The notes under the pieces were generated by a model. The model made no database searches and was not told the DNA's origin. It was given only the letters and a program-made list of their open reading frames with translations. From Nitrososphaeraceae archaeon (GTDB taxonomy: Archaea; Thermoproteota; Nitrososphaeria; Nitrososphaerales; Nitrososphaeraceae), in contig JAICSL010000003.1 in assembly GCA_025936955.1 (NCBI GenBank), positions 1-21,230 of the forward strand: DNA of 21,230 bases. The letters run 5' to 3'. The position numbers and the translations under genes are program-made. Shown piece after piece: positions 8,136 through 15,711 of this stretch (positions within the stretch are counted from its first letter, which is position 1; each line of letters begins with the position of its first letter).

Positions 8136-8254
8136 AGTATTGAATACCTTAGAGGTTTTCTAACTGGTCTTGCATTTAATTTATTCGTTACAAATCTACG
8201 AATATATTTCTAATTAGGGATTTTTAAATCTAACAAAATAAGATTTTCTCTTAA

Positions 8255-8530
8255 GTGAAGAATGATATCAACCAAGTTGAAAATATGTTCATAGGGGCTT
8301 TAATTATCATTATCAAATATAGGTTGATATACATCTTAACACGACTTTATCTTACTTTTTTTATTTTACTTTTTTTTATCTTACATTCTATTAGAGCAAT
8401 TGCGCTAACTCGGAATACATTCAATGGACGTAATGTATTAAAGAAAATGATGATTATGATTATTCATGAGTATGAGCGCCAAATTTTCAGAATAAACATT
8501 AGAGTATTGATTATAAGTAATCACAAATAA
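8255..8530 (+). CDS. Doubtful hypothetical ORF, hydrophobic middle
   Basis: A possible 91-residue product from a GTG start. The middle (about 12-50) is strongly hydrophobic, rich in Ile, Leu and Phe, and the ends are basic. A TATA-like TTTTTAAAT centred about 28 nt upstream is at the right distance for a leaderless transcript, which is the only positive sign. The codon choice is dominated by A/T-rich codons as expected from random AT-rich DNA, there is no recognisable domain, and no ribosome-binding site is visible. It may be spurious. Confidence 0.22.
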   Translation: MKNDINQVENMFIGALIIIIKYRLIYILTRLYLTFFILLFFILHSIRAIALTRNTFNGRNVLKKMMIMIIHEYERQIFRINIRVLIISNHK

Positions 8531-8541
8531 TTGTAATCCAT

Positions 8542-8562
8542 AGATCAAAAATCACCTGATCT
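8542..8562. repeat. Short inverted repeat (6 bp stem)
   Basis: AGATCA and TGATCT are separated by 9 nt, just after the doubtful ORF. It could be a weak 3' hairpin. Stems this short also occur by chance in AT-rich DNA. Confidence 0.35.
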
Positions 8563-8598
8563 CCTGTAGTTAATCGGCTTATCATGGCTTCTGAATAC

Positions 8599-8645
8599 AA
8601 TTTACTATAATCATAAATCAGTTTTTGTATCTGATTTAGTAAATT
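8599..8645. repeat. Bulged two-part hairpin upstream of the 8698 gene
   Basis: The inner stem TAAATCAG/CTGATTTA (8614-8621 with 8631-8638) closes a 9-nt T-rich loop. The outer stem AATTTAC/GTAAATT (8599-8605 with 8639-8645) is contiguous on the 3' side and separated by an 8-nt bulge on the 5' side. The total is 15 pairs. It could be a terminator, a structured RNA element or an operator next to the promoter. Confidence 0.5.
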
Positions 8646-8697
8646 AATTGTATATTATGATTTTATAAGTATTGAGTAGTTATTCAGAGAGGAAGAA

Positions 8698-9054
8698 ATG
8701 AGTATGATATCCATGGATGAAGCAATAATTAAACTCACAGAATGCAAAGTCTTATTGAAATATATGCCATTTCTACAAAATAATGGTTTTTCTGATTGTG
8801 GTAAAGGACAGATAATCGGAAAATTAGCGTTGTTAGAAGAATATGTGAAAAAAGAGGAACACGAACAGAATGAACAGAACCGTACAGTTTTTGAGAGCTA
8901 TAATAAAGAGAAAGAACAAGGGAACAATCGGATAAATATTAGTAACAGTGAAGGAATGATTGCTGAAACCTTTCGGAAAATTGCATCAACTTATAATTCA
9001 GGACTTTTAAGAGAAGCAGGCATTATAACAGAGAAATCCAAAGACAAAAGATGA
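8698..9054 (+). CDS. Hypothetical protein, helical and charged
   Basis: 118 residues with no recognised family. The protein is predicted to be mostly helical. An N-terminal helix pair (about 5-52, with MDEAIIKLTECKVLLKYMPF and a glycine turn) is followed by a highly charged Glu/Lys/Asn segment (about 50-80) and a C-terminal helix ending in basic residues. No membrane segment or metal motif is seen. A GAGAGGAAG purine tract directly precedes the ATG, and a TATA-like TTTTATAAG lies about 34 nt upstream, so this transcript would have a short leader with a ribosome-binding site. It is probably real and cytosolic; function unknown. Confidence 0.55.
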   Translation: MSMISMDEAIIKLTECKVLLKYMPFLQNNGFSDCGKGQIIGKLALLEEYVKKEEHEQNEQNRTVFESYNKEKEQGNNRINISNSEGMIAETFRKIASTYNSGLLREAGIITEKSKDKR

Positions 9055-9639
9055 TAAAGGTAGACACGTTAACGCTTCGGTCTTTAAATAATAATATTTA
9101 AATTCACAGTTTTCTATTAAAACGATGTCTCCAATACTTGGCCCAGTATAGAATCCTTTGGATTAGAGATGAAATACCATTAAGCTTTGCCAAACACCAG
9201 AACGGAAGTAGAGATAGATAAATGGAATCTTTTACCTAAAAAGCAAAAATACTTTTAATATTAGGCGAATAACTAAATAAAAAACATGAACTATTGAATT
9301 TTAGTCACCAACACCAATATCACTATTATCTTTGAAGTGTAAAATTCTAGTAAACCATCTTTTCAGAATTCGTTTATACATCGATATTTTTATGGAATAA
9401 CTACCTATATTTATGATAGATGAATGCTTTCGTTATTACTAATTTACAATCATTCTGAAACGCACATGATACCTCCATTTTGAGTGTTTGATCTTACACA
9501 AGTTTATTAACGTTTATGCTCTATACACATGGGATATCACCAATTGAAAGATGGATAGAATTTTCTAACTGATGGAAAAAAGAGGGTTAAGCGCTCGAAT
9601 TGGATTAACAAGATCCTAAGCCAAGCTGCACAAAACCAA
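9055..9639. other. 585-bp intergenic stretch, no gene seen
   Basis: Both strands are full of stops in all frames; no ORF, tRNA-like cloverleaf or repeat array is visible. A perfect A/T-only inverted repeat (TTTAAATA, 4-nt spacer, TATTTAAA) at 9083-9102 lies 28 nt after the upstream stop and could act in transcript ending or as a TATA element. Nothing else stands out. Confidence 0.5.
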
Positions 9640-10026
9640 TTAAACTATAGTAATATTGCTCGATTTTGCTATTGGAACTCTTAATATTATTACTCCAGAT
9701 TCATACTTGGCTGTTCCGACTATCTTTTCATCATCACTAATTGATATAGGCAATATCACTTTCTTGTTTATTCTAATAGGCCTTTGCTTATAATAAGTTG
9801 TATAGAGATCGTCTACTGTTTGCCTTTTTGCATTGATTGATAAGATATTTCCATCAATTCTAAGAGCAATGTCTTCTTTGGCGAAGCCGGGTAAGTCAAT
9901 TGTAACTATCAAATCACTGCCAATCTCTACCATATCTATGGCTGGCATTATAAATTCGTAAAATTCTCTTGATCTATTACCTATTTCCCTTACGATCTCT
10001 TTAGCCATATATTCTCCTAGTCCCAT
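9640..10026 (-). CDS. hsp20: Hsp20/alpha-crystallin small heat shock protein
   Basis: 128 residues. The alpha-crystallin domain covers about 28-118: MVEIGSDLIVTIDLPGFAKEDIALRIDGNILSINAKRQ is its first half, and YESGVIILRVPIA its closing strand, with the GV(I)L-type signature. The C-terminus ends in NITIV, an I-x-I tail used to link dimers into oligomers. The protein holds unfolding proteins in an ATP-independent way in the cytosol. The N-terminal arm is short. Two starts compete. ATG at 10026 sits about 24 nt from a good TATA/BRE, so it would be leaderless. ATG at 10008 has AGGAG about 3 nt upstream and begins MAKEIVREIG. Confidence 0.9.
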   Translation of the reverse strand: MGLGEYMAKEIVREIGNRSREFYEFIMPAIDMVEIGSDLIVTIDLPGFAKEDIALRIDGNILSINAKRQTVDDLYTTYYKQRPIRINKKVILPISISDDEKIVGTAKYESGVIILRVPIAKSSNITIV

Positions 10027-10096
10027 AAATTTAGTTTAATTTGATGATATAAATCCTTTCGTTTAATATAATATTTTTACATGAAGTCCCATAAAT
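10019..10096. repeat. 12-bp direct repeat flanking the hsp20 promoter
   Basis: AGTCCCATAAAT occurs at 10019-10030, covering the start codon region, and again at 10085-10096, 66 bp apart on either side of the BRE/TATA. It may be a regulator site pair or a trace of a local duplication. Confidence 0.5.
10046..10061 (-). promoter_or_regulatory. BRE/TATA promoter of hsp20
   Basis: On the minus strand the sequence is CGAAAGGATTTATATC: a BRE-like purine block followed by TTTATAT, centred about 24 nt before the ATG at 10026. This is one of the clearest archaeal promoters in the window. Confidence 0.65.
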
Positions 10097-10461
10097 ATGG
10101 TCTAGAATGAGATCTATTCAGATATGGCTCATAACTAAATGTAATAGTAATAGCATCTATCTCATTTGATTATAAATAAAGAATTTCAATGGAACATCAA
10201 CGATAAAAGATAAATAAATTATCTACTAGGACTATAGATCTTTTTAGCAATCCAGAATAACATATTATAGAAGCAAATATTATGCTTCAGAGATTAATCG
10301 ACGGTCTTGCTTATACCATCAAATATTGAACTATCAAATCTATTTTACTTTTGTTATTAAAGGGTATCTTAACATAAGAATATGTGGATAACGAGTGTTT
10401 GAATATATGAAGAATAACAGAACTAATATCTAAAAAATAATTAGTTGCTGGTTGTCACGAT

Positions 10462-10470
10462 CTTAAAATA
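10462..10470 (+). promoter_or_regulatory. TATA-like element for the 10493 gene
   Basis: CTTAAAATA centred 27 nt before the GTG at 10493, supporting a leaderless start at that GTG. Confidence 0.45.
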
Positions 10471-10492
10471 ACACATAGTTTACAATCATCAA

Positions 10493-11185
10493 GTGTCTCC
10501 AATAAGACAGGTATTTCTAATGACAGGAATCTTTGCAGCAGCAGGTATTAGCGTAAGCCTGATAATTATTGCAAATGGTGGAGGATTTTCTGGACCCACT
10601 CCTTCATTTACTAATCCACCGACTAATGCCGACTTATGGAGACCAGGCGAAAAAATTATTCAAGGTCAAACATTTACTTATTATGTAACAAGTATCGGCC
10701 CACATAGCTCACTCTATAATTCGAAAGTATCGATTGATTTTGTTCAAGATTTGGGTGATAACTGGAAGGTGAACATTTCTGTTCAAAACAACACAGTATT
10801 CAGGGAAAGTAGCGTCTTGCTATCAAAGCAACAACTTACTCTTAAAGGTCAGGCAGAGGAGTCATTCAGATTATTCTTTGAACCCATAGAATCGTCAATC
10901 CTGACTATAAGAGATATTGCAAGAGAACCTAAATATTTGGTTCCTGGAGCGCAATGGGATACTATTATTGTAGGTCCATCATCAGTACCAATAAAGGTAA
11001 CTGCCAGAGAAAGGTTGGAAACTAAAGCAGGTGTATTCGACTCCTTCATATTAGGTTATACTATCAATTCAAAAACAAGTAAAATTTGGCTCACCCACGA
11101 TGAGCCATTGCCATTAAGAGCAGAGGTCTACGATGATGAAGGGCAAATTCAGTACAAATACGAGATTATTAGCGTAACCAAATAG
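10493..11185 (+). CDS. Secreted or membrane-anchored hypothetical protein
   Basis: 230 residues from a GTG start. Residues about 8-27 form a hydrophobic helix (FLMTGIFAAAGISVSLIIIA), a signal peptide or anchor, followed by a Pro/Asn/Gly-rich linker. The rest (about 50-230) is beta-strand rich, with alternating hydrophobic residues and no cysteines. The C-terminal part (TKAGVFDSFILGYTI, KIWLTHDEPLPLRAEVYDD, YKYEI) recalls the beta-sheet pattern of DUF3108/LolA-like periplasmic proteins, a resemblance by pattern only. It probably acts outside the cell membrane. An in-frame ATG at 10520 would cut the signal helix, so the GTG with its well-placed TATA is preferred. Confidence 0.68.
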   Translation: MSPIRQVFLMTGIFAAAGISVSLIIIANGGGFSGPTPSFTNPPTNADLWRPGEKIIQGQTFTYYVTSIGPHSSLYNSKVSIDFVQDLGDNWKVNISVQNNTVFRESSVLLSKQQLTLKGQAEESFRLFFEPIESSILTIRDIAREPKYLVPGAQWDTIIVGPSSVPIKVTARERLETKAGVFDSFILGYTINSKTSKIWLTHDEPLPLRAEVYDDEGQIQYKYEIISVTK

Positions 11186-11666
11186 ATATTTCAAATATAT
11201 CAAAACAATTACTTCGTGTCATAAAATTCGGACTTGTAACATTTATTATTGTTTTGATCCACGAAACAAATCCATTTATTTAAATATTTACCAAATATAT
11301 ATCTTTCATGTAAATAAAATTAAGATATTATAGAATAAACGTATAAAAATTATTATTTTTGTATAACAAGACCACTTTTGGCTTTCGGCAAATAGTAATT
11401 TGATTAAAATTCAAAGTCACTTAATTGAACCAACCAAGAAGATCCTTACATCTTATCTGAATAATAACAGTCAAGAAGTAATTATACTTTTGAAACAAAG
11501 ACAACTGAGATGATGGTTTTATTGTAAGTCGACAGTAATAGAAATCAGTAATAATCATTTTTTCTCATCTACATCTTCTTTAGCCAACTACCACTATTCA
11601 CAAATGAATTTGACAGTATTTAAAAATACAAGATTACGAATACTAGCATATGCCTTTCCACTAAAC
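11186..11666. other. 481-bp intergenic region between convergent genes
   Basis: No ORF or RNA gene is seen. Several A/T-only palindromes occur, such as TAAATATTTA near 11281 and an imperfect inverted repeat around 11342-11365. Such a long gap between two convergent 3' ends is unusual for a compact archaeal genome. Confidence 0.45.
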
Positions 11667-12797
11667 TCATGGAAACTCTGGCTTTTGCACACGAGATGAA
11701 AAAATTAGTTTTGCTATTAGTTTCTTTAAGCTATTTATATTATACCCTTTTTTGGCAGATATTGGTAAAACATAATTAGTATGCTCCAATAATCCAAGTT
11801 GGTATATTTTATCAGATACATCATTTAGAGTAGTCAAATCCATTTTATTAAGCAGATAAATGATTCTGGTAAGGGGTATATTTAGCTCATTCAATACTTC
11901 AATGGAACTCTCCATATTCTTTTTGATTTCTTCTACTGCTTGACTTATATCTAGTATGAGCAGAATAAGAATAGCATGAGTAAGCTCGTGAAGGGTAGAT
12001 TTGAATGCATCAATCATATATGCTGGAAGCTTATTGATAAATCCAACAGTATCCGAAACTAAAACCTTGTTGTTTTCAAAATTCATCGCTCTTGTAAATG
12101 TCGTTAGGGTAGTAAACATACCATCCCCCGTGATTTTCGTTTCTCCTGTCAAAGCATTGAATAAAGTTGTTTTTCCTGCAGAAGTATATCCTGCTAAAGA
12201 AATGGTGTCAAGATATGCTTTTGATCTCTGGATTCTGTAAAGATTTCTCCTTTTCTCTTCTTTCTTTACCTTCTCCTTTAACAAAACTGCACGTCTTTTA
12301 ATATCAAGATAATAAATATCAGCATCATATTTTCCAAGACCAAAGAAGCCTGGTTGCTCACCTCGCTTTGCGAGTTTAACTTTTTCCCTGATTCTAATCA
12401 ACTCATATCTAAGCTGAGCAAGTTTAATCTGTACTCTTGATTCTGCAGTGCTTGCTCTTTGTTCAAATATCTCCAGAATTAAGCGTTCTCTATCAATAAC
12501 TTCGATCTTGCAGAGACCTGCCAAATTATACTGTTGCGTTGGTTTCAAGACCTCATCATATATAATTCGATCTGGTTTCAGCTCCTTTACGACTTGTTTT
12601 AATTCTTCTGCCTTCCCACGACCTATACCATATCTTGATCTTGTGATATGACGTTGAGTTACTAGCTTCGTGACACTGTACCCCGCTGCATTTGCTAGAG
12701 AAATGGCTTCTTTAATTACCTGATTGTATGGATATGTAACGATTATGGCCTTTCTTAAGTTTGGCGTTCTCTTTCCTTTGGATATGAAACTATCATT
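11667..12797 (-). CDS. hflX: HflX-family ribosome-associated GTPase, start region defective or non-standard
   Basis: The open frame runs 376 codons from just after a TAA at 12798-12800. The N-terminal HflX domain is clear (KAIIVTYPYNQ, then TRSRYGIGRGKAEELKQVV and DEVLKPTQQYNLA), followed by a helical linker and a G domain with G1 GYTSAGKTT, G3 DTVGF, G4 NKMD and G5 SAK. HflX binds the large ribosomal subunit and splits stalled or stressed ribosomes. No ATG, GTG or TTG occurs in this frame before the TTG at 12548, which would cut the whole N-terminal domain. An ATG at 12794-12796 lies in another frame (MIVSYPKERERQT, then stop). Either a one-base indel or a rare start codon such as ATA or ACG is implied. 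The coordinates give the whole open frame, not a proven start. Confidence 0.85.
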   Translation of the reverse strand, partial: NDSFISKGKRTPNLRKAIIVTYPYNQVIKEAISLANAAGYSVTKLVTQRHITRSRYGIGRGKAEELKQVVKELKPDRIIYDEVLKPTQQYNLAGLCKIEVIDRERLILEIFEQRASTAESRVQIKLAQLRYELIRIREKVKLAKRGEQPGFFGLGKYDADIYYLDIKRRAVLLKEKVKKEEKRRNLYRIQRSKAYLDTISLAGYTSAGKTTLFNALTGETKITGDGMFTTLTTFTRAMNFENNKVLVSDTVGFINKLPAYMIDAFKSTLHELTHAILILLILDISQAVEEIKKNMESSIEVLNELNIPLTRIIYLLNKMDLTTLNDVSDKIYQLGLLEHTNYVLPISAKKGYNINSLKKLIAKLIFSSRVQKPEFP

Positions 12798-13009
12798 TTA
12801 TCAATCGTTATTAATACATTAAAAAATTGAACCGAAATTTTTTGTTACCTCGTCCGATTTATATCGACTTTTGTTAAAGATATCTGTTTAGATGAGTTAA
12901 AAATATTTAAATTATATTATAGATAAAATGCCCTTCCAAATATTTCGACTCAATTGATAACTGATTATATTATATACAGGAGAACATATTCCAAAATCCT
13001 CTAACTTAT

Positions 13010-13489
13010 TTACGGAAAATAAACATTTTGCATTAACCAGTTACCATAATTTTTTATCTTCTCATCTATTTTACACCAAAGATGAATTGAACCTGGTAAA
13101 ACTTCTATGCGACCTGCTTCAAAAATTACCTTTACACCCTCCTTTCCTTCATACATATAGGCATCTTGAGCATACGCGTTCCCCAACAATTCTACAGACC
13201 TTTGCTTTATTGTTTCTCTGGGAATAGGGAACGTCTTACGAAATTTATCTACAACTATACCAATATTTTCTGTGCCATATGCATCAATATCATTGATTTT
13301 TTTTGAATCAGGAAAATGTACTTGCAAACTAACATTATACCGTGATCCCGTAATTTTGGCGATCTCATTAATCTTCTGATAAACAATATTTGAATTTTTC
13401 CTTAAAAGAGCATCAAAGATTCCACTATTGTGATTAATGTTTGTTCTAAATTCATCAATTAGCTTAGAGAATAGAGAATCAATCTCCAT
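13010..13489 (-). CDS. Hypothetical protein, orphan
   Basis: 159 residues, no family recognised. It appears mixed alpha/beta and soluble: a helical N-terminus (LFSKLIDEFRTNI, then a second helix with NSNIVYQKINEIAKI), and strands in the C-terminal half (YNVSLQVHFP, VKVIFEAGRIEVLPGSIHLWCKI). There is one cysteine, no membrane segment and no nucleotide motif. The ATG start is followed by a good coding pattern. It is divergent from the 13544 gene across 54 bp, which must contain both promoters and so suggests joint regulation. Codon use looks like that of the neighbours. Confidence 0.6.
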   Translation of the reverse strand: MEIDSLFSKLIDEFRTNINHNSGIFDALLRKNSNIVYQKINEIAKITGSRYNVSLQVHFPDSKKINDIDAYGTENIGIVVDKFRKTFPIPRETIKQRSVELLGNAYAQDAYMYEGKEGVKVIFEAGRIEVLPGSIHLWCKIDEKIKNYGNWLMQNVYFP

Positions 13490-13511
13490 GAGACGTATAC
13501 TTATTTATGAA

Positions 13512-13522
13512 CTAATTTATCT
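13512..13522. promoter_or_regulatory. Shared TATA-like element between divergent orphans
   Basis: ACTAATTTATC is centred 27 nt before the GTG at 13544 and about 28 nt before the ATG at 13489 on the opposite strand. It could serve one or both genes. Confidence 0.4.
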
Positions 13523-13543
13523 TTTTATGACAGGTGAAGTAAT

Positions 13544-14173
13544 GTGAGACTCATGTTTGCTGCAGATATAGATTCGGAGCGGGCGACAAGTATTGAAGAT
13601 TATCAAAATACATGTACAGAGTTCATAAATGACATTTGTAAAGACTACAAGGATTGGGTTGATCGATATCAGTTGGAAAAGGAAGAAACTAGTTGGAGAA
13701 AAATGGATATCAATAATGTAGCGAAAATTACCAGCGAATGGATTTTACACTACGGAAATACAATCAAGAAAGTAGATATTATTATGAATGATGGCATCAG
13801 CAAAATGGCAGAAAGAACTGCGGGGTATCCATTCAAGTTTGAAGTGATAGTGAATGACATGAGGCAGTATATAGTACATCCCAGAAATGACATCAAATTA
13901 AACGTACTAGCTTTACCAAGAGAAGGAAGACTAGTGCGAATAGGAAATTATCAAAAAGATCAGCTATTGTTAATCAATTCTAATAATCCTGTAGATTTCA
14001 CAGTTAGTATGGAAAGCCTAAATGGTGCAGACATTTTGAATGATTACATCATCATCGATACAAAGAATTGTCAAAAGTCTGATTTAATCTCTATCACAAT
14101 AATTGTTGAAGAACTAGTTGGAGAACGCGTTACCGAAAGCAGAGGATATTCTACTCTTTTATTAATATTATAA
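13544..14173 (+). CDS. Hypothetical protein, orphan
   Basis: 209 residues from a GTG with AGGTGA six nt upstream; an ATG at 13553 is an alternative start. No family is recognised. The N-terminal half is helical and charged (two or three helices, with tryptophans at about 38, 52 and 67). The C-terminal half looks like strands of a beta-sandwich (FKFEVIVNDMRQYIVHP, VNFTV-like repeats, ending ISITIIVEELVG). No signal peptide, membrane segment or metal site is seen. It is divergent from the 13489 gene and is followed 7 nt later by a strong inverted repeat that may end its transcript. Confidence 0.6.
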   Translation: MRLMFAADIDSERATSIEDYQNTCTEFINDICKDYKDWVDRYQLEKEETSWRKMDINNVAKITSEWILHYGNTIKKVDIIMNDGISKMAERTAGYPFKFEVIVNDMRQYIVHPRNDIKLNVLALPREGRLVRIGNYQKDQLLLINSNNPVDFTVSMESLNGADILNDYIIIDTKNCQKSDLISITIIVEELVGERVTESRGYSTLLLIL

Positions 14174-14180
14174 TCATAGT

Positions 14181-14249
14181 GTGTCAGATAAGATTTGCTA
14201 TTTAAGGAAATCTGGACACAAGGATCTATAAATAGCAAATAGCAGACAC
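14181..14249. repeat. Compound inverted repeat (5 + 12 bp stems) after the 13544 gene
   Basis: The outer arms GTGTC (14181-14185) and GACAC (14245-14249) enclose the inner arms ATTTGCTATTTA (14193-14204) and TAAATAGCAAAT (14229-14240), with a 24-nt loop. The inner 12-bp stem is perfect. There is no T-run at its 3' side. It could be a 3' stabilising hairpin, a terminator or a small element with terminal inverted repeats. Confidence 0.65.
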
Positions 14250-14456
14250 CAGCATTACTAATAACACATTACGATTGTAATTACATTATCAACTTGTTCC
14301 TTACGAAATAGAAAACATATCTCAGCAAGAATACAAAGAACATCCCTTGAAAATCAATGTAAATACTTCCTTTATACCTAGGTATTAACTGTCTATAACA
14401 AGCATGTCAAGTAATAATATTTCAGAATTCATTTGTATTGATTAGAGTATACACTA

Positions 14457-14463
14457 TTATATA
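14457..14463 (+). promoter_or_regulatory. TATA box of the tRNA-Gly gene
   Basis: TTATATA centred about 28 nt before the first base of the tRNA, the expected archaeal spacing for a transcript that starts just before the acceptor stem. Confidence 0.55.
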
Positions 14464-14487
14464 ACCATCAATCTTGTTGAATATAGC

Positions 14488-14562
14488 GCGACGGTCGTCC
14501 AGTTTGGTCTAGGACATCAGATTGCCAATCTGGTAACCCGGGTTCAAATCCCGGCCGTCGCA
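14488..14562 (+). tRNA. tRNA-Gly (anticodon GCC)
   Basis: A 75-nt cloverleaf. The acceptor stem GCGACGG pairs with CCGTCGC, followed by A73. The anticodon stem TCAGA/TCTGG carries loop TTGCCAA with anticodon GCC at 14524-14526. The T arm is CCGGG/CCCGG with loop TTCAAAT. It reads GGC and GGU glycine codons. No CCA is encoded and no intron is present. A T-rich TCTCTTTT follows at once and may end transcription. Confidence 0.96.
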
Positions 14563-14906
14563 TCTCTTTTGACCCTATACAATGAACCAAATGTCATTCA
14601 AACAGTATTTGTAATGATACTAAATTCAGATTATGATTTGAATTTCATCTATGTATGAAATCAATTAAATAAGAAATAACTCAGTGTAATGTATTTCCGG
14701 TAGTTTACAGGATATATAGATTCTGAAAAATGATATATCAAGACCTTGCAATCCAAAAAACTTGTTTTTCTTGTGTTAGATATAACTTTGATGTCAATTT
14801 AAGATGGAGTATGAATTTTTGATCCTACTTATTATGAATAATAGTTAGTTAGAAGTATTAAATAGACGATATCGATTGGATTAATAATAACAATAATAAT
14901 AATAAT
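14563..14906. other. 344-bp intergenic region after the tRNA
   Basis: No ORF was found. It opens with a T-rich stretch, then two adjacent short inverted repeats (AAATTCA/TGAATTT at 14622-14645 and ATTTCAT/ATGAAAT at 14642-14661) that share bases and could form alternative hairpins. It closes with an AAT-type simple repeat at 14881-14906. No copy of the tRNA 3' end, as an attachment site would give, is visible. Confidence 0.5.
14881..14906. repeat. AAT simple repeat
   Basis: A run of TAA/AAT units (TTAATAATAACAATAATAAT and on) abuts the stop codon of the minus-strand gene. It is a microsatellite-like tract that may vary in length. Confidence 0.75.
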
Positions 14907-15167
14907 TTATTCACCTTGACTGCCGCAGCTACAAAATCCAAATTCATCTATTCTAGTATTACATATTGTGCATCTTTCACCGTACTGAACTTCCCAGGCA
15001 TGTTTACCGTATAATTGAAAGTGAGTGTCGATCTCCAATGGCGTTCCATATTTGTCAATACAATCATTATTCTCCTCTCCATCTTTAGAACTTAGATTAT
15101 TTCTTTTTACTTTCTTTTTGATCGATGAACTCGGTTGTCTTGTGTTTGGTTTTGCGGTACTATTCAT
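14907..15167 (-). CDS. Small zinc-knuckle protein, hypothetical
   Basis: 86 residues. The first third is disordered and very basic (SSSIKKKVKRNN), typical of nucleic-acid contact. The C-terminal part has a cysteine set C66-x2-C69 and C79-x-C81, plus C36, which could bind one zinc (ERCTICNTRIDEFGFCSCG). No named family is recognised. It starts at an ATG, 75 nt after the stop of the preceding minus-strand gene, with TATA-like sequence in that gap, so it may be the last gene of the cluster or have its own promoter. Its job may be nucleic-acid binding; that is an inference. Confidence 0.6.
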   Translation of the reverse strand: MNSTAKPNTRQPSSSIKKKVKRNNLSSKDGEENNDCIDKYGTPLEIDTHFQLYGKHAWEVQYGERCTICNTRIDEFGFCSCGSQGE

Positions 15168-15242
15168 ATTTTTAAAGTCTAAATGTACATATACTTTTTC
15201 TTCTATTCATATCTTGTCTTGAAACCAACGCATTCTATCTTT

Positions 15243-15692
15243 TTAATATTTGTCTTTGTCGTGTGTATTTGCTTTGATTATTTGTAGCGCATTTTCTGCA
15301 GCCTCTTTTTTTGGTAGTTGAATCATAAATAATTCTGAGTTGGACTTGCCAAGAGAACCGTTAGGAATAATACTGATTAATCCTGTACTGGCTAATGCCT
15401 CAAAGAATTCTAGCATATCGTTGGCATGCAAAAGATAATATTCGACTATGTCAATATCTAAAAATTCCATTTGAACATCTACGAAAACATCATATCCGTC
15501 GTAGAATACATTAAGTAAAGTATTTACCGCCAATTTTTTACTATATACACTGCTCATAATATCATCATATCTCTTCGAATTGACACAAATGCATGGAACC
15601 TTATTTCCATTAAAATCTATCAATGTAGCTCCTTCTTTATGTAAATTCTGAAGAAAATCAGGTAGTGTATTAAAAGTTCTTTTCTTTGACAC
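15243..15692 (-). CDS. Hypothetical protein of the 14.9-18.3 kb cluster
   Basis: 149 residues from a GTG. It is soluble, mixed alpha/beta and acidic in the middle. Notable segments are an N-terminal helix (LPDFLQNLHKEG), strands (ATLIDFNGNKVPCICV; YDVFVDVQMEFLDIDIVEYY) and a C-terminal helix (KKEAAENALQIIKANTH). The segment ANDMLEFFEALASTGLISIIP has a helix-turn-strand look. No known domain is recognised. It lies 19 nt after the upstream zinc-knuckle gene, so the two are very likely one transcript. Confidence 0.6.
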   Translation of the reverse strand: MSKKRTFNTLPDFLQNLHKEGATLIDFNGNKVPCICVNSKRYDDIMSSVYSKKLAVNTLLNVFYDGYDVFVDVQMEFLDIDIVEYYLLHANDMLEFFEALASTGLISIIPNGSLGKSNSELFMIQLPKKEAAENALQIIKANTHDKDKY

Positions 15693-15711
15693 GAGTCCGC
15701 ACTGTTATATA

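Larger units (their letters stand above)
8136..8697. other. Gene-poor stretch with a doubtful ORF and two hairpins
   Basis: The region between ctaB and the 8698 gene holds one weak candidate ORF (8255-8530), a short hairpin (8542-8562) and a larger bulged hairpin (8599-8645). A TATA-like TTTTATAAG lies near 8661 and could serve the gene at 8698. No RNA gene family is recognised. Confidence 0.5.
10027..10492. other. 466-bp divergent intergenic region
   Basis: It lies between hsp20 and the divergent gene at 10493. It holds the hsp20 BRE/TATA, a second copy of a 12-bp direct repeat, and the TATA-like element for the plus-strand gene. The roughly 360 bp in the middle show no ORF longer than about 15 codons and no RNA gene. 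Confidence 0.5.
14174..14487. other. 314-bp intergenic region before the tRNA
   Basis: It contains the compound inverted repeat at 14181-14249 and the tRNA promoter near 14457. Apart from those it has no ORF and no recognised element. Confidence 0.5.

Noticed and set aside
12755..12796. Programmed minus-one frameshift in hflX
   Set aside because: No convincing slippery heptamer or following pseudoknot is seen; a simple indel or rare start codon is more likely.
12928..12957. A short ORF (nine codons) in the gap between hflX and the 13010 gene
   Set aside because: Too short, without a recognisable initiation signal at the right place.
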